A DNA stretch of 64,000 bases from Blastococcus litoris (GCF_003075095.1 NZ_QCZF01000003.1:248001-312000); one strand, 5' to 3'; numbered from the stretch's first letter, positions 50,495 through 59,521 are shown. Notes: generated by a model not told the origin, from the sequence alone. Translations and numbers: made by a program.

Positions 50495-51571
50495 TCAGCG
50501 ACCGGTCTTGGGGGCGAAGAAGCGGCTGATCAGGCGGGCGACGACGTTGAGCGCCATGACCAGGATGATGAGCAGGAGGGCCGCCGTCCAGGCCCGGTCG
50601 ATGAACGCCTGGGTCGCGGTGCCCGGCTGGGTGAGCTGGTAGTAGGCGAAGACCGGCAGGGTGGCCATGCGCCCGTCGAACGGGTTGAGGTTCGTGCCGG
50701 TGATCAGCCCGACGGTGATGAGCAGCGGCGCGGTCTCGCCGACGACGCGGGCGATGGCCAGCGTGACGCCCGTGCCCAGGCCGGCGATCGCGGTCGGCAG
50801 GACCACCTTGACCACCGTGCGCCACTTGGGGACGCCCAGCGCGAAGCTGGCCTCGCGCAGCTCGTTGGGCACCAGCTTGAGGACCTCCTCGCAGGACCGG
50901 ACGACCACCGGGATCATCAGCACCGAGAGGGCCACAGCGCCCATGACGCCGGCGCGGAAGTCGTTCCCGAACAGCAGCGTGAAGAGGGCGAAGGCGAACA
51001 GGCCGGCGACGATCGACGGGATGCCGGTCATGACGTCGACGAAGAACGTGATGCCGCGCTTGAGCCGCCCGGTGCCGTATTCCACCAGGTAGATGGCCGT
51101 CATCAGGCCGATCGGTACCGAGATCACCGTGGCCAGCAGCGTGATGACGACAGTGCCGACGATGGCGTGGTAGGCGCCACCGCCCTCGCCGACCACGCGG
51201 AACATCGACATGGCGAAGAAGTCGCCGTCCAGCCGGGCCAGGCCCTTGTCGAGCACGGTGTAGACCAGCGACACCAGGGGGACCATGGCGATCCCGAACG
51301 CGGTCGTGACCAGGCAGGTGACCAGCCGGTCGGTGGCCTTGCGCCGTCCCTCCACGGCGCGGGAGGCGGCGAAGACGGCCAGCGTACCGAGGACCACGCC
51401 GTAGACGACGGCCGAGGTCACCGCGAATCCGGTGAGAGCCGACAGCCCGGCGCCGACGGCGATGCCGGCCAGGTAGAGCCCGAGGGGGGCGAAGCGGGGG
51501 AGCCGGCGCTCGACGCGGACGGGTCCCTGGGGGGCCGCGGTCCCGGGCGCGGACTGCGTGAGGGTGCTCAT
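50495..51571 (-). CDS. pstA: Phosphate ABC transporter permease PstA
   Basis: A 358-residue membrane protein with about eight helices. The long N-terminus (two extra helices before ~100) precedes the conserved permease loop, here [22 protein letters not shown] (the EAA-type coupling motif). The ATG at 51571 shares its last base with the end of pstC. It pairs with PstC to form the phosphate channel. The length is greater than E. coli PstA (~296), because of the N-terminal extension. Confidence 0.93.
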   Translation of the reverse strand: MSTLTQSAPGTAAPQGPVRVERRLPRFAPLGLYLAGIAVGAGLSALTGFAVTSAVVYGVVLGTLAVFAASRAVEGRRKATDRLVTCLVTTAFGIAMVPLVSLVYTVLDKGLARLDGDFFAMSMFRVVGEGGGAYHAIVGTVVITLLATVISVPIGLMTAIYLVEYGTGRLKRGITFFVDVMTGIPSIVAGLFAFALFTLLFGNDFRAGVMGAVALSVLMIPVVVRSCEEVLKLVPNELREASFALGVPKWRTVVKVVLPTAIAGLGTGVTLAIARVVGETAPLLITVGLITGTNLNPFDGRMATLPVFAYYQLTQPGTATQAFIDRAWTAALLLIILVMALNVVARLISRFFAPKTGR

Positions 51572-52524
51572 CAGTTGGCTCCGGAGAAGTCGGCGCGCCG
51601 GTTCACGATCCACCGGGCGATCATGTTGACCCCGAGGGTGATGACGAAGAGCACCAGCCCGCTGGCGATCAGCGTGTTGACGTCCACGCCGGTGGCCTCG
51701 GGGAAGCGCAGCGCGATGTTCGACGCGATGGTCGACGGGTTCGAGTTGCTGATCAGGTTGACAGTCGCCCCGGCGCCGCCGGACAGGATGATCGCCACGG
51801 CCATCGTCTCGCCGAGCGCGCGGCCCAGGCCGAGCATCGCGCCGGCGATGACGCCGGACTTCCCGTAGGGCAGCACCGCCATCCGGATCATCTCCCAGCG
51901 GGTGGCGCCGAGGGCGAGGGCCGCCTCGCGGTGCAGCGCCGGTGCCTGCCCGAACACCTCGCGGGCGATGGCGGAGATGATCGGCAGGATCATGACGCCG
52001 AGCACGAGCCCGACGGTGAGCATGGTGCGCCCGCTCGTGGACGCCGGGCCGGCGAAGAACGGCAGCCAGCTCAGGTGGTCGGCCGCCCACACGTGGAACG
52101 GCACGAGTTGCGGCGCGAGGACCGCCAGGCCCCAGAAGCCGTAGACGACGCTCGGGATGGCCGCCAGCAGGTCGATGACGTACCCGAGCGCCGACGCGAT
52201 CCGGCGGGGCGCGTAGTAGGTCACGTAGAGGGCGATGCCGACGGCGAGCGGTGTCGCGACCAGCAGCGCGAGTGCGGCGCCGAGCAGGGTGCCGAGGATC
52301 AGGGGGCCGATGTAGTCGGCCAGCCCCTCGCCGCCGGGGATGTCCTCGGACGGGGCGGTGAGCGCGGGGATGGCCTCGCTGATGAGGAAGGCGGCGACCC
52401 CGGCGAGGACGACGAGGATGAAGATGCCGGAGCCCTTGGCGCTGCCGGCGAAGATGCGGTCGCCCGGCCGCCGCACGGGACGTTGCGTCGACGGGGGTTC
52501 GGTCGGGGCCTTCGTGGCGGTCAC
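51571..52524 (-). CDS. pstC: Phosphate ABC transporter permease PstC
   Basis: A 317-residue PstC with six to seven helices, VYGFWGLAVLAP in the conserved region, and the coupling motif EAALALGATRWEMIRMAVLP. The GTG at 52524 (TATKAPTEPP) is chosen for its GGAG site; upstream extension runs into the pstS-pstC gap. It follows pstS by 107 nt, which is long enough for an attenuating structure, though none was recognised. Confidence 0.93.
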   Translation of the reverse strand: MTATKAPTEPPSTQRPVRRPGDRIFAGSAKGSGIFILVVLAGVAAFLISEAIPALTAPSEDIPGGEGLADYIGPLILGTLLGAALALLVATPLAVGIALYVTYYAPRRIASALGYVIDLLAAIPSVVYGFWGLAVLAPQLVPFHVWAADHLSWLPFFAGPASTSGRTMLTVGLVLGVMILPIISAIAREVFGQAPALHREAALALGATRWEMIRMAVLPYGKSGVIAGAMLGLGRALGETMAVAIILSGGAGATVNLISNSNPSTIASNIALRFPEATGVDVNTLIASGLVLFVITLGVNMIARWIVNRRADFSGAN

Positions 52525-52631
52525 CGCTGCTCCGTGGAGATCGTTCGTGGCTGGTGCTGGTGCCCGGGTGCGGGCGGTGCGATGGCCCGGGACGTCGGCG
52601 GGACGTCCCGGGCCACCGCGGCGTGCCGGTG

Positions 52632-53765
52632 TCAGGCGGCGGCGGTGATGGCGTCGACCGCGCCCTGGGCCTGCTCGCGCAGCGAGTCGGAGATCGGCGC
52701 GTTGCCGGCGTTCTCCGAGGCGGCCTGCTGGCCCTCCTCGCTGATCACGTAGTCCAGGAAGGCCTTGACGTTGTCCGCGGTCTCCTGGTCCTCGTACTCG
52801 ACGCAACCGACGTGGTAGCTCACCAGGACGATCGGGTACTCGCCCGAACCCTCGGTCTCCCGGTTGACCTCGATGGCGAAGTCGTACTCACCCCGGCCCT
52901 CGACCGCCGGCGAGTTCTCGACGACGGCGGCGGCGGCCTCGGCGCTGGGTGCGACGAAGTCCTCGCCCACGGCCACGTTGACGACCCCGAGGTCACCGGC
53001 GCGGCTGGCGTCGGCGTAGGTGACCGCGCCGGCGGTGCTGGTCACGACCTCGACCACACCGGAGGTGCCGTTGGCGGCCTCGCCGCCCTCGAGCGGCCAC
53101 ACGCCGTCGGGCTCCGAGGTCCACACGTCACCGGCGGTCTGGAACAGGTAGTCGGTGAAGTTGTCCGTGGTGCCCGAGTCGTCGCCGCGGTGCACGGGGG
53201 TGATCGCGGTGTCCGGGAGAGTGGCGTCGGGGTTCGACTCGGCGATCGCCGGGTCGTTCCACGTGGTGATGGCGCCGGTGAAGATGCCGGCGATCGTCTG
53301 CGGCGTCAGGTTCAGCTCGTCGACGCCCTCGAGGTTGAAGACGACGGCGATCGGCGAGATGTAGTTCGGCAGCTCGAAGACCTCACCGCCGCCGCAGCGC
53401 TCCTGCGCCGAGGCCAGCTCCTCCTCGTCCAGGGCGGCGTCGGAGCCGGCGAAGTCGGCGGAGCCGTCGATGAACTGCTCGCGGCCCGCGCCGGACCCGG
53501 CCGGGTCGTAGCTGAACTGGACGTCGGGGTACTCGCCCTGGAAGCCGGCCTGCCAGGCCTCCATCGCCGACTGCTGGCTGCTGGCGCCCGCGCCGACCAG
53601 GTCGCCGCTGAGCTCCGCCGCCTCGCTGCCGCCGCCGGCGCCTCCCCCGGAGTCGGACTCGTTGGATGCGCCGCACGCGGTGAGCGCGAGGGTGCTGGCG
53701 AGCGCCACGGACAGCGTGGTGGCGCGCGTCTTGGTGCTGAGCTTCAACTCAGTGCCTCTCGACAT
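52632..53765 (-). CDS. pstS: Phosphate-binding lipoprotein PstS
   Basis: A 377-residue lipoprotein: signal peptide with LALTAC (Cys31), a Gly/Ser-rich linker, then the PstS fold. Phosphate-contacting signatures include GAGASSQQSAMEAW, the segment SYDPAGSGAGREQF, FAGSDAALD and HRGDDSGTTDNFTDYL. It captures phosphate outside the membrane for PstCAB. A PHO box lies in the 169-nt gap upstream, fitting induction by phosphate starvation. Confidence 0.95.
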   Translation of the reverse strand: MSRGTELKLSTKTRATTLSVALASTLALTACGASNESDSGGGAGGGSEAAELSGDLVGAGASSQQSAMEAWQAGFQGEYPDVQFSYDPAGSGAGREQFIDGSADFAGSDAALDEEELASAQERCGGGEVFELPNYISPIAVVFNLEGVDELNLTPQTIAGIFTGAITTWNDPAIAESNPDATLPDTAITPVHRGDDSGTTDNFTDYLFQTAGDVWTSEPDGVWPLEGGEAANGTSGVVEVVTSTAGAVTYADASRAGDLGVVNVAVGEDFVAPSAEAAAAVVENSPAVEGRGEYDFAIEVNRETEGSGEYPIVLVSYHVGCVEYEDQETADNVKAFLDYVISEEGQQAASENAGNAPISDSLREQAQGAVDAITAAA

Positions 53766-53844
53766 TTGCCCGGACGATTTCCGGGCAGCGTTGGACCGAC
53801 GGAGGCGAAGTTAGGGAGCCGAGGTGGCCGCGCACCGGTGAGTC

Positions 53845-53917
53845 GGTGAACGAGGGGTGAACGGCGGTCGATCCTTGGGTCGACGTGTGGCGGCCGTCAT
53901 ACGTCCACCGGGTGAAC
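53845..53917 (-). promoter_or_regulatory. PHO box upstream of pstS
   Basis: Read on the minus strand, GTTCACC occurs at 53862-53856 and 53851-53845, an exact 11-bp direct repeat followed by a weaker CTCACC. A further GTTCACC sits at 53917-53911, 55 bp (5 x 11) away on the same helical face. Direct GTTCACC repeats of 11 bp are the known PhoP-binding pattern of actinobacteria. They lie 80-152 nt upstream of the pstS ATG. Confidence 0.8.
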
Positions 53918-53934
53918 CGGGCCCGGAACGGCGC

Positions 53935-54831
53935 TCAGGAGCGCTCGAGCCGCCAGGCGACGTCGACCGCGGACCGGCGGAAACCGCGGCCCTCGTAGAG
54001 CCGCACGGCGGCCGCGTTGTCCTCCTCGACGTAGAGGAGGACCTCGCCCAGACCGCGGCCGCGCAGGTGCGCCAGGCCGAGGTCGGTGAGCGCGCGGCCC
54101 AAGCGCATGCCCTGCGCGTCCGGGTCGATCCCGAGGACGTAGACCTCGCCGATCGGCTCCGGTCCGGCGTCGCCGGCCGGGTGGACCTTGGTCCAGTGCG
54201 AGCCCAGCAGCTGCCCGCCGGCGTCGGGGTCGCCGCGCCAGGCCATGAGGAAGCCGGCCGGATCGAACCAGGGTTCGGCCTCGCGCAGCTCCAGGTCCGC
54301 GCGCGTCATGCGGCCCTGCTCGGGGTGCCAGGCGAAGGCGCGGGCGTTGACCCGCAGCCAGGCGTCCTCGTCGCGGCCGGGCCGGAAGGGCTCGACGCGG
54401 ACGTCCGCCGGGAGCTCCGGACGCGGGTCGGCGTCGACGCCGGCCAGGGGCATCCGCATCTGCAGCAGCACGCGGGCGCGGGTGAACCCGTGGTGGCCCA
54501 GCAGCTCCGCGGAGCCGGGCAGGTCGCCGTGCGCCCAGACGTCCACCGGACCCGGCGCGCTGAGCTCGAGCACCCGGTCGAGGAGGGCCGTGCCGAACCC
54601 GCGGCGGCGCAGCGCCGGGTGCACGACGAGCTCCGCGGTGCCGTCGTCCAGCCGGGCGTAGCCCGCGAGCCGGCCGTCGGCGGTGCGGACGGACACGTCG
54701 TGGCCGCCGGGGGTGCCGTGCTGCAGCCGCAGCTCGGCGTCCTCCGACAGCGGGCGCACCCCGTCGGCGGCGGTGGCCGCGCGCAGGAGCTCGAGGACCT
54801 CGGGGACGTCCGTGCGGGTGCCGTGGCTCAC
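53935..54831 (-). CDS. mshD: Mycothiol synthase
   Basis: A 298-residue protein of two tandem GNAT domains (~1-135 and ~145-298), the MshD layout. The second has the acetyl-CoA loop DPDAQGMRLGRALTD and the typical VLGIDPDAQG; the end ...LYEGRGFRRSAVDVAW matches MshD. It acetylates Cys-GlcN-Ins to mycothiol, the actinobacterial thiol buffer. glnR ends 7 nt upstream on the same strand, as in mycobacteria, and pstS follows 169 nt downstream. Confidence 0.93.
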   Translation of the reverse strand: MSHGTRTDVPEVLELLRAATAADGVRPLSEDAELRLQHGTPGGHDVSVRTADGRLAGYARLDDGTAELVVHPALRRRGFGTALLDRVLELSAPGPVDVWAHGDLPGSAELLGHHGFTRARVLLQMRMPLAGVDADPRPELPADVRVEPFRPGRDEDAWLRVNARAFAWHPEQGRMTRADLELREAEPWFDPAGFLMAWRGDPDAGGQLLGSHWTKVHPAGDAGPEPIGEVYVLGIDPDAQGMRLGRALTDLGLAHLRGRGLGEVLLYVEEDNAAAVRLYEGRGFRRSAVDVAWRLERS

Positions 54832-54838
54832 CCGGTCA

Positions 54839-55570
54839 TCAGACCAGCTCGGCGTCCGCCTCCGCCTGGGCGGCCTTCGCCGTCGCGTCCGCGACCTGCT
54901 GGTCGAGCTTGTAGCCGACGTTGCGGACGGTCCCGATCAGCGCCTCGTGCTCGATGCCCAGCTTGGCGCGCAACCGCCGCACGTGGACGTCGACGGTGCG
55001 GGTGCCGCCGAAGTAGTCGTAGCCCCAGATCTCCTGCAGCAGCTGGGCGCGGGAGAAGACCCGGCCGGGGTGCTGGGCGAGGTACTTGAGGAGCTCGAAC
55101 TCCTTGTAGGTGAGGTCGAGGGCGCGGCCGCGCAGCTTGGCGGAGTAGCTGTGCTCGTCGATGACGAGCTCACCGGCCTGCGTCACGCCGCCGTCGCCGC
55201 CGTCGGCCGGCGTGCTGGCGGCGAGCCTGCGGGCCGTCGCCCACTTCAGTCGGGCGTCGACCTCGGCCGGGCCGGCGGTGTCGAGCAGGACGTCGTCGAC
55301 GCCCCAGTCGGCCGAGAGCGCGACGAGGCCGCCCTCGGAGAGGACCGCGACGAGCGCGGCGGCCACGCCGGTGGAGGAGAGCAGACCGCACAGGGTGCGC
55401 GCCTGGATGAGGTCGTGGCGGGCGTCGACGAGCACGACGTCACCGGAATCGCCGTCCAGGAGGCTCGAGAGCTCGGGGGCGACCACGCGCACCTGGTGGG
55501 CCAGCAGCCCCAGAGCGGGCAGCACCTCGGTCGTCGCCTGTCGCGCGGCGGTCATGAGCACGAGTCGCAT
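54839..55570 (-). CDS. glnR: GlnR-type nitrogen regulator (atypical OmpR family)
   Basis: A 243-residue OmpR-like protein. Its receiver domain (1-~120) retains Asp49 in VLVDARHD but lacks the canonical double-acidic pocket, as in GlnR, which is not phosphorylated conventionally. The winged helix (~150-222) has [32 protein letters not shown] and [11 protein letters not shown]. GlnR activates nitrogen-assimilation genes. No histidine kinase gene is adjacent. Placement upstream of mshD supports the assignment. Confidence 0.88.
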   Translation of the reverse strand: MRLVLMTAARQATTEVLPALGLLAHQVRVVAPELSSLLDGDSGDVVLVDARHDLIQARTLCGLLSSTGVAAALVAVLSEGGLVALSADWGVDDVLLDTAGPAEVDARLKWATARRLAASTPADGGDGGVTQAGELVIDEHSYSAKLRGRALDLTYKEFELLKYLAQHPGRVFSRAQLLQEIWGYDYFGGTRTVDVHVRRLRAKLGIEHEALIGTVRNVGYKLDQQVADATAKAAQAEADAELV

Positions 55571-55747
55571 GTCGTCTCCTCACGGTGCCGTGGGACGACG
55601 GCCGCCGTCCCCGGGACCTCCGACGCCGCTGTCGAGGTGAGAGCGAAGGATAGCCGACGAGACCGCCGTTCGGCCCCTGCGCAGCGGATTTCCCACCCGT
55701 CCGCTCGTCGCGCGGAGCGCCGGGCCCGCTTCTGCGACGATCCGGGG

Positions 55748-56608
55748 GTGACGTCCTCGGCGATGCGGTCCGCGCTCCCCGCGCGGGTGCACCACCTCCA
55801 GCCGGCACTGCTGACCGTGCTCGCCGTCGCCCTCGTCGCCGGGCTGCCCGAGCTGTGGGGCGACCGCGGCCGGCTGGCCGCGGTCCTCGTGCTCCAGCTC
55901 GGTCTCGTGCTCACCTGGGTGGTGGTGACCGGGATCCAGGGGTTCGCCGGTTCGCTCGCCGTGGGTGCAGCGGCAGCGGTGGCGGCCGACCTGGTCCTCG
56001 TCCTGCCGGAGAACCCGGAGCTGGGCGACCTCCTCGTCGTCCTCGGGGTCGGCTTCCTGGTGGCCGTCGTGCAGCAGATGTTCCGCCGTCCCCGGGAGGC
56101 GCTGGTCGCCTCGCTGGCCGGTGCGGTGCTGCTCCTGACGGCGGTCGCCGCCCTGGCCGCGCTCCTGCTGCTGGGCCGGACGGAGGAGGGGCACGACCGC
56201 GCGCTGGTCGCCCTGCTGGCGGTCGGCGTGGCGTTGCTCGTCGGCCACCTGGTCGACCTGGTGCTGCCGCGGCCGTACCTGGCGGCCGGCGTCCCCCGCG
56301 GCCTGCTCGGGCTGGTGCTCTCCGTCGTCGCCGGCGCGCTCGTGGCCTACCTGGGCCGCAACCTCGGCGGCACCGCCGGCGCGGTTCCGGCCCTCGTCCT
56401 CGGGGCGGCGCTCGCCGGCGTCACCGCCCTCGTCGCGCTCGTCGCCAGCTACGTCGTCGTCGAGGCGACGGCCGACGACGAGCCCGGTCAGCAGCCGTCC
56501 CCGCGCCTGGACCCCTCGTTGTCGCCGTGGGCGGTGTCGGTCGTCCAGGCCGTCCTGCCGTTCGCCGCGTGCGCCCCGGTGGCCCTGGCGCTGCAGATGG
56601 TGCTGTGA
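55748..56608 (+). CDS. Integral membrane protein, unknown function, upstream of lmeA
   Basis: A 286-residue protein with about eight hydrophobic helices, few charged residues and a soluble linker near 235-255 (ATADDEPGQQPSPRLD). No family motif was recognised. GTG at 55748 starts TSSAMRSALPARVHHLQPA. Its stop overlaps the LmeA-like start (GTGTGA-type overlap at 56605), so it begins the operon that includes the lipomannan factor and thioredoxin; a role in envelope lipid handling is only inferred from that. Confidence 0.75.
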   Translation: MTSSAMRSALPARVHHLQPALLTVLAVALVAGLPELWGDRGRLAAVLVLQLGLVLTWVVVTGIQGFAGSLAVGAAAAVAADLVLVLPENPELGDLLVVLGVGFLVAVVQQMFRRPREALVASLAGAVLLLTAVAALAALLLLGRTEEGHDRALVALLAVGVALLVGHLVDLVLPRPYLAAGVPRGLLGLVLSVVAGALVAYLGRNLGGTAGAVPALVLGAALAGVTALVALVASYVVVEATADDEPGQQPSPRLDPSLSPWAVSVVQAVLPFAACAPVALALQMVL

Positions 56609-57300
56609 AGGCGCTGCTCGTCGTCCTCGTCGTGGTCGCCGGTCTGCTGTTCGTGGCCGACCGGGTCACCGAGCGCTGGGCCGAGGGGTACGTCGCCGAC
56701 CAGCTCGTGGAGCAGGCGGGGCTGGCCGCGGCCCCCGAGGTCGACGCCCGGGGCTTCCCGTTCCTGACCCAGGCGGTCGCGGGCCGGTACGACGACGTGC
56801 ACATCTCGCTCACCGCCGAGCAGCTCGGTCAGCCGGAGGGCACCCGCGCCGACATCGTCCTGCGCGGAGTGCAGGTGCCGCTGTCGAGCGTCTTCTCGGG
56901 CAGCGTGCAGGAGGTCCCGGTCGAGCGCATCGACGGCACGGCAACCCTCTCCTACGAGCTCCTGTCGGCGCAGCTCGGCGGCGACACGACGCTGCGCCGG
57001 GAGGGGGACGGCCTGCGGATCACCAAGACCGTCGAGGTGCTGGGCCGGACCATCCCGCTCACCGCCGCCGGGACGGTCGCGCTCGACGGGAACGACGTCG
57101 TCGTCGACGTGGAGGACGCCTCCGGGGCCGGCGTGGAGGTCCCCGGCTTCCTCGTCGACCGCGTCGCCGACCTGCTCGACCTGCGGTACGCCGTCCCCGC
57201 CCTGCCGTTCGGGCTGCAGCTGACCGGCCTGACCGTCGCCGACGACGGCGTCGTGGTGCGCGGCGAGGCGACCGACACGGTCCTGCGCGCCCCGGAATAG
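56605..57300 (+). CDS. lmeA: LmeA-like DUF2993 protein
   Basis: A 231-residue protein with an N-terminal signal anchor (KALLVVLVVVAGLLFVADRV) and a beta-rich DUF2993 domain including RGFPFLTQAVAGRYDDVHI (the most conserved family segment). In mycobacteria LmeA binds phospholipid and supports lipomannan mannan-chain elongation. The position between GlnR and a thioredoxin matches Rv0817c, which supports orthology. It overlaps the upstream gene by 4 nt. Confidence 0.8.
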   Translation: MKALLVVLVVVAGLLFVADRVTERWAEGYVADQLVEQAGLAAAPEVDARGFPFLTQAVAGRYDDVHISLTAEQLGQPEGTRADIVLRGVQVPLSSVFSGSVQEVPVERIDGTATLSYELLSAQLGGDTTLRREGDGLRITKTVEVLGRTIPLTAAGTVALDGNDVVVDVEDASGAGVEVPGFLVDRVADLLDLRYAVPALPFGLQLTGLTVADDGVVVRGEATDTVLRAPE

Positions 57301-57330
57301 TCCACCGGCCCGGTCGGGTTGGTGCGGGGG

Positions 57331-57762
57331 ATGAGCGGGATCGGAGCGGCCGTGCTGGTCGCCGCGCTGGCGGTGACCGCCGTCGCGGCGTGGTGGCTGC
57401 GCACGAGGAACGGGACGGTGCGGACGATCGACGAGGTGCCCTCGAGCGGCGTGTTCGAGCGGCTGGGGGCCCGGCCCGCCGGCGCCGACCTCACCGTCGT
57501 CCAGTTCTCGACCGCGTTCTGCGGACCCTGCCGCGCGACCAAGGCGCGGCTGCAGCAGCTGCAGGCCACCCGGCCGGGCCTGGCCGTCGTCCAGGTGGAC
57601 GCCGAGAGCCACCTCGACGAGGTGCGCGAGCTCGACGTCCGCCGCACGCCGACGCTGTTCTACCTGGACCGCGGGGGCCGGGTGATCGGCCGCAGCAGCG
57701 GCGCGCCGGCAGCCGCCGAGCTCACCGCACTGGTGGACGCCCATGTCGGGGCGGCCTCGTGA
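57331..57762 (+). CDS. Membrane-anchored thioredoxin-like protein
   Basis: A 143-residue protein: N-terminal anchor (~3-22), then a thioredoxin fold with active site CGPC (64-67) in FCGPCRATKARL and a cis-Pro segment RRTPTLFYLD. It probably faces the cytoplasm or the membrane interface. In mycobacteria this position holds thiX (Rv0816c). ATG 57331 has a GGGGG site. It is followed 18 nt later by the Cys leader peptide, suggesting a boundary between two operons. Confidence 0.83.
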   Translation: MSGIGAAVLVAALAVTAVAAWWLRTRNGTVRTIDEVPSSGVFERLGARPAGADLTVVQFSTAFCGPCRATKARLQQLQATRPGLAVVQVDAESHLDEVRELDVRRTPTLFYLDRGGRVIGRSSGAPAAAELTALVDAHVGAAS

Positions 57763-57779
57763 TCGGCTACTCTCGCGCC

Positions 57780-57854
57780 GTGGGCACCCTGCTGACCTCT
57801 CGCCGCACAGTTGACCTGTGCCGCGTCGGCAGCTGCCTCTGTCCGACCCCCTGA
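57780..57854 (+). CDS. Actinobacterial Cys-rich leader peptide
   Basis: A 24-codon frame from GTG 57780, ending VDLCRVGSCLCPTP, contains three Cys codons near its end. SRR-x-x-DLCRV...CLC is the hallmark of the sulfur-operon leader peptides known in actinobacteria. A -10-like TACTCT (57768-57773) would place transcription at the GTG itself, so translation is probably leaderless. Ribosome stalling at the Cys codons during cysteine shortage would control the following DUF4395-rhodanese-SseC genes, as reported for Cys-responsive attenuators in mycobacteria (established); this case is inference. Confidence 0.85.
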   Translation: MGTLLTSRRTVDLCRVGSCLCPTP

Positions 57855-57910
57855 GGTCGGTTCCGACCGTCCAGACGCGCCCTGCCCGCCGTCCGAAGGT
57901 CTTCTCTGCC

Positions 57911-58357
57911 ATGACTGCACCGTCCCCACAGGTCGACGTGCGCGCTCCGCGGTTCGCCGCGGCGCTCACGTCCGCCGTGCTCGCCGTCGCGCTGCTCACC
58001 GGCAACGGCTGGGTGGTCGCCGCGCAGGCGGTGGTCTTCGCGATCGGCGCCGCGGCCGGCCTGCGGGTCTCCCCGTACGGCCTCCTCTTCCGGCTGCTCG
58101 TCGCGCCCCGGCTCGGTCCGGTGCGCGAGCGGGAGCCGGAGGCGCCGCCACGCTTCGCCCAGGTCGTCGGCCTGGTGTTCGCCGTCGTGGGCGCGGCCGG
58201 CTACCTGCTGGGCGCGCCGGTGCTCGGCGCCGTCGCGACCGGCCTGGCGCTGGTGGCGGCCCTGCTCAACGCGGCCACCGGCTTCTGCCTGGGCTGCGAG
58301 CTGTACCTGATCGCCCGGCGGGCCCTGCCGGCCACCTCGCCCGCCAGCACCGCCTGA
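57911..58357 (+). CDS. DUF4395 membrane protein
   Basis: A 148-residue protein with three to four membrane helices. It begins MTAPSPQVDVRAPRFAAALTS, followed by the conserved YGLLFRLLVAPRLGP region, and ends in a helix with ATGFCLGCELYLI, whose CxxC-like pair (FCLGC) is typical of DUF4395. The family is regularly found next to sulfurtransferases and is thought to have a role in sulfur-compound handling. It begins 57 nt after the Cys leader peptide. Confidence 0.85.
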   Translation: MTAPSPQVDVRAPRFAAALTSAVLAVALLTGNGWVVAAQAVVFAIGAAAGLRVSPYGLLFRLLVAPRLGPVREREPEAPPRFAQVVGLVFAVVGAAGYLLGAPVLGAVATGLALVAALLNAATGFCLGCELYLIARRALPATSPASTA

Positions 58358-58393
58358 CCGTCCGCACACACCCGATCAACGGAGGAACCACCC

Positions 58394-59221
58394 ATGAGCC
58401 GCACCGACGTGCTCGTCACCGCCGACTGGGCCGAGGAGAACCTCGGCACCCCCGGCCTCGTCTTCGTCGAGGTCGACGAGGACACCAGCGCCTACGACGG
58501 CGGCCACCTCGAGGGTGCCGTCAAGCTGGACTGGAAGAGGGACCTGCAGGACCCGCTGCGCCGCGACTACCTGGACAAGGCCGCCTTCGAGGCGCTGCTG
58601 TCCTCCCGCGGGATCAGCAACGACGACACCGTGGTCCTCTACGGCGGCAACAACAACTGGTTCGCCGCCTACGCCTACTGGTACTTCAAGATCTACGGCC
58701 ACCGCGACGTGAAGCTGATCGACGGCGGCCGCAAGAAGTGGGAGCTCGACGGCCGCCCGCTGTCGAAGGACGTGGTCGAGCGTCCGGCCACGCAGTACAC
58801 GGCCCAGGACCCCGACCTCTCCATCCGCGCGTTCCGCGACGAGGTCGTGGCCGCGATCGGCACGAAGAACATCGTCGACGTCCGCTCGCCCGACGAGTTC
58901 TCCGGCAAGATCCTGGCGCCCGCGCACCTGCCGCAGGAGCAGTCGCAGCGCGCCGGCCACGTGCCGTCGGCGATCAACATCCCGTGGAGCAAGGCGGCCA
59001 ACGAGGACGGCACCTTCAAGAGCGACGAGGAGCTGGAGAAGCTCTACGCGGAGCAGGGCTTCGACGACTCGCGGGAGACGATCGCCTACTGCCGCATCGG
59101 CGAGCGCTCGAGCCACACCTGGTTCGTGCTGCAGGAGCTGCTCGGCAAGAAGAACGTCAAGAACTACGACGGCAGCTGGGTCGAGTACGGCTCGCTCGTC
59201 GGCGTCCCGATCGAGAAGTGA
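58394..59221 (+). CDS. Thiosulfate sulfurtransferase (rhodanese, SseA/CysA2-like)
   Basis: A 275-residue tandem rhodanese. The inactive N-terminal domain (1-130) begins VTADWAEENLGTPGLVFVEVDED; the C-terminal catalytic domain has Cys233 in YCRIGERSSHTW (CRxGxRS loop). It transfers sulfane sulfur from thiosulfate to an acceptor. In mycobacteria the equivalent is CysA2, next to SseC. A GGAGGAACC site precedes the ATG. Probably co-transcribed with DUF4395 and SseC, under the leader peptide. Confidence 0.92.
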   Translation: MSRTDVLVTADWAEENLGTPGLVFVEVDEDTSAYDGGHLEGAVKLDWKRDLQDPLRRDYLDKAAFEALLSSRGISNDDTVVLYGGNNNWFAAYAYWYFKIYGHRDVKLIDGGRKKWELDGRPLSKDVVERPATQYTAQDPDLSIRAFRDEVVAAIGTKNIVDVRSPDEFSGKILAPAHLPQEQSQRAGHVPSAINIPWSKAANEDGTFKSDEELEKLYAEQGFDDSRETIAYCRIGERSSHTWFVLQELLGKKNVKNYDGSWVEYGSLVGVPIEK

Positions 59222-59227
59222 GCTGAC

Positions 59228-59521
59228 ATGTGCGGAGCCCCGAAGCAGGGCGGTGGCCTGGCCGGCATCGACCTGAGCACGCAGACCGTCATCCAGGGTC
59301 AGGTGTGGCACGACGGCGCCCCGGTGGCCGGTGCCTACGTCCGGCTGCTGGACGGGACCGGCGAGTTCACCGCGGAGGTCGTGACCAGCCCCGAGGGTGA
59401 GTTCCGGTTCTTCGCCGCGCCCGGCGAGTGGAAGGTCCGTTCCCTGGCCCCCGTGGGCAAGGGCGAGCGGGTCGTCGCCGCCGAGGTCGGCCTGAACGAG
59501 ACGACGATCGTCGTCGACTGA
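59228..59521 (+). CDS. DUF1416 protein (SseC-like)
   Basis: A 97-residue protein with an N-terminal CGAPKQGG followed by a beta-sandwich (VIQGQVWHDGAPVAGAYVRLL ... FFAAPGEWKVRSL). It matches the SseC/DUF1416 family, which always accompanies the CysA2-type rhodanese; a role in sulfur metabolism is assumed but not shown. It starts 6 nt after the rhodanese stop and is followed by a perfect hairpin. Confidence 0.88.
   Translation: MCGAPKQGGGLAGIDLSTQTVIQGQVWHDGAPVAGAYVRLLDGTGEFTAEVVTSPEGEFRFFAAPGEWKVRSLAPVGKGERVVAAEVGLNETTIVVD

Noticed and set aside
57390-57854. Second long frame across the thioredoxin gene ending in the leader peptide
   Set aside because: Only its last 25 codons, from GTG 57780, fit the leader-peptide pattern; the rest is a shadow of the thioredoxin gene.
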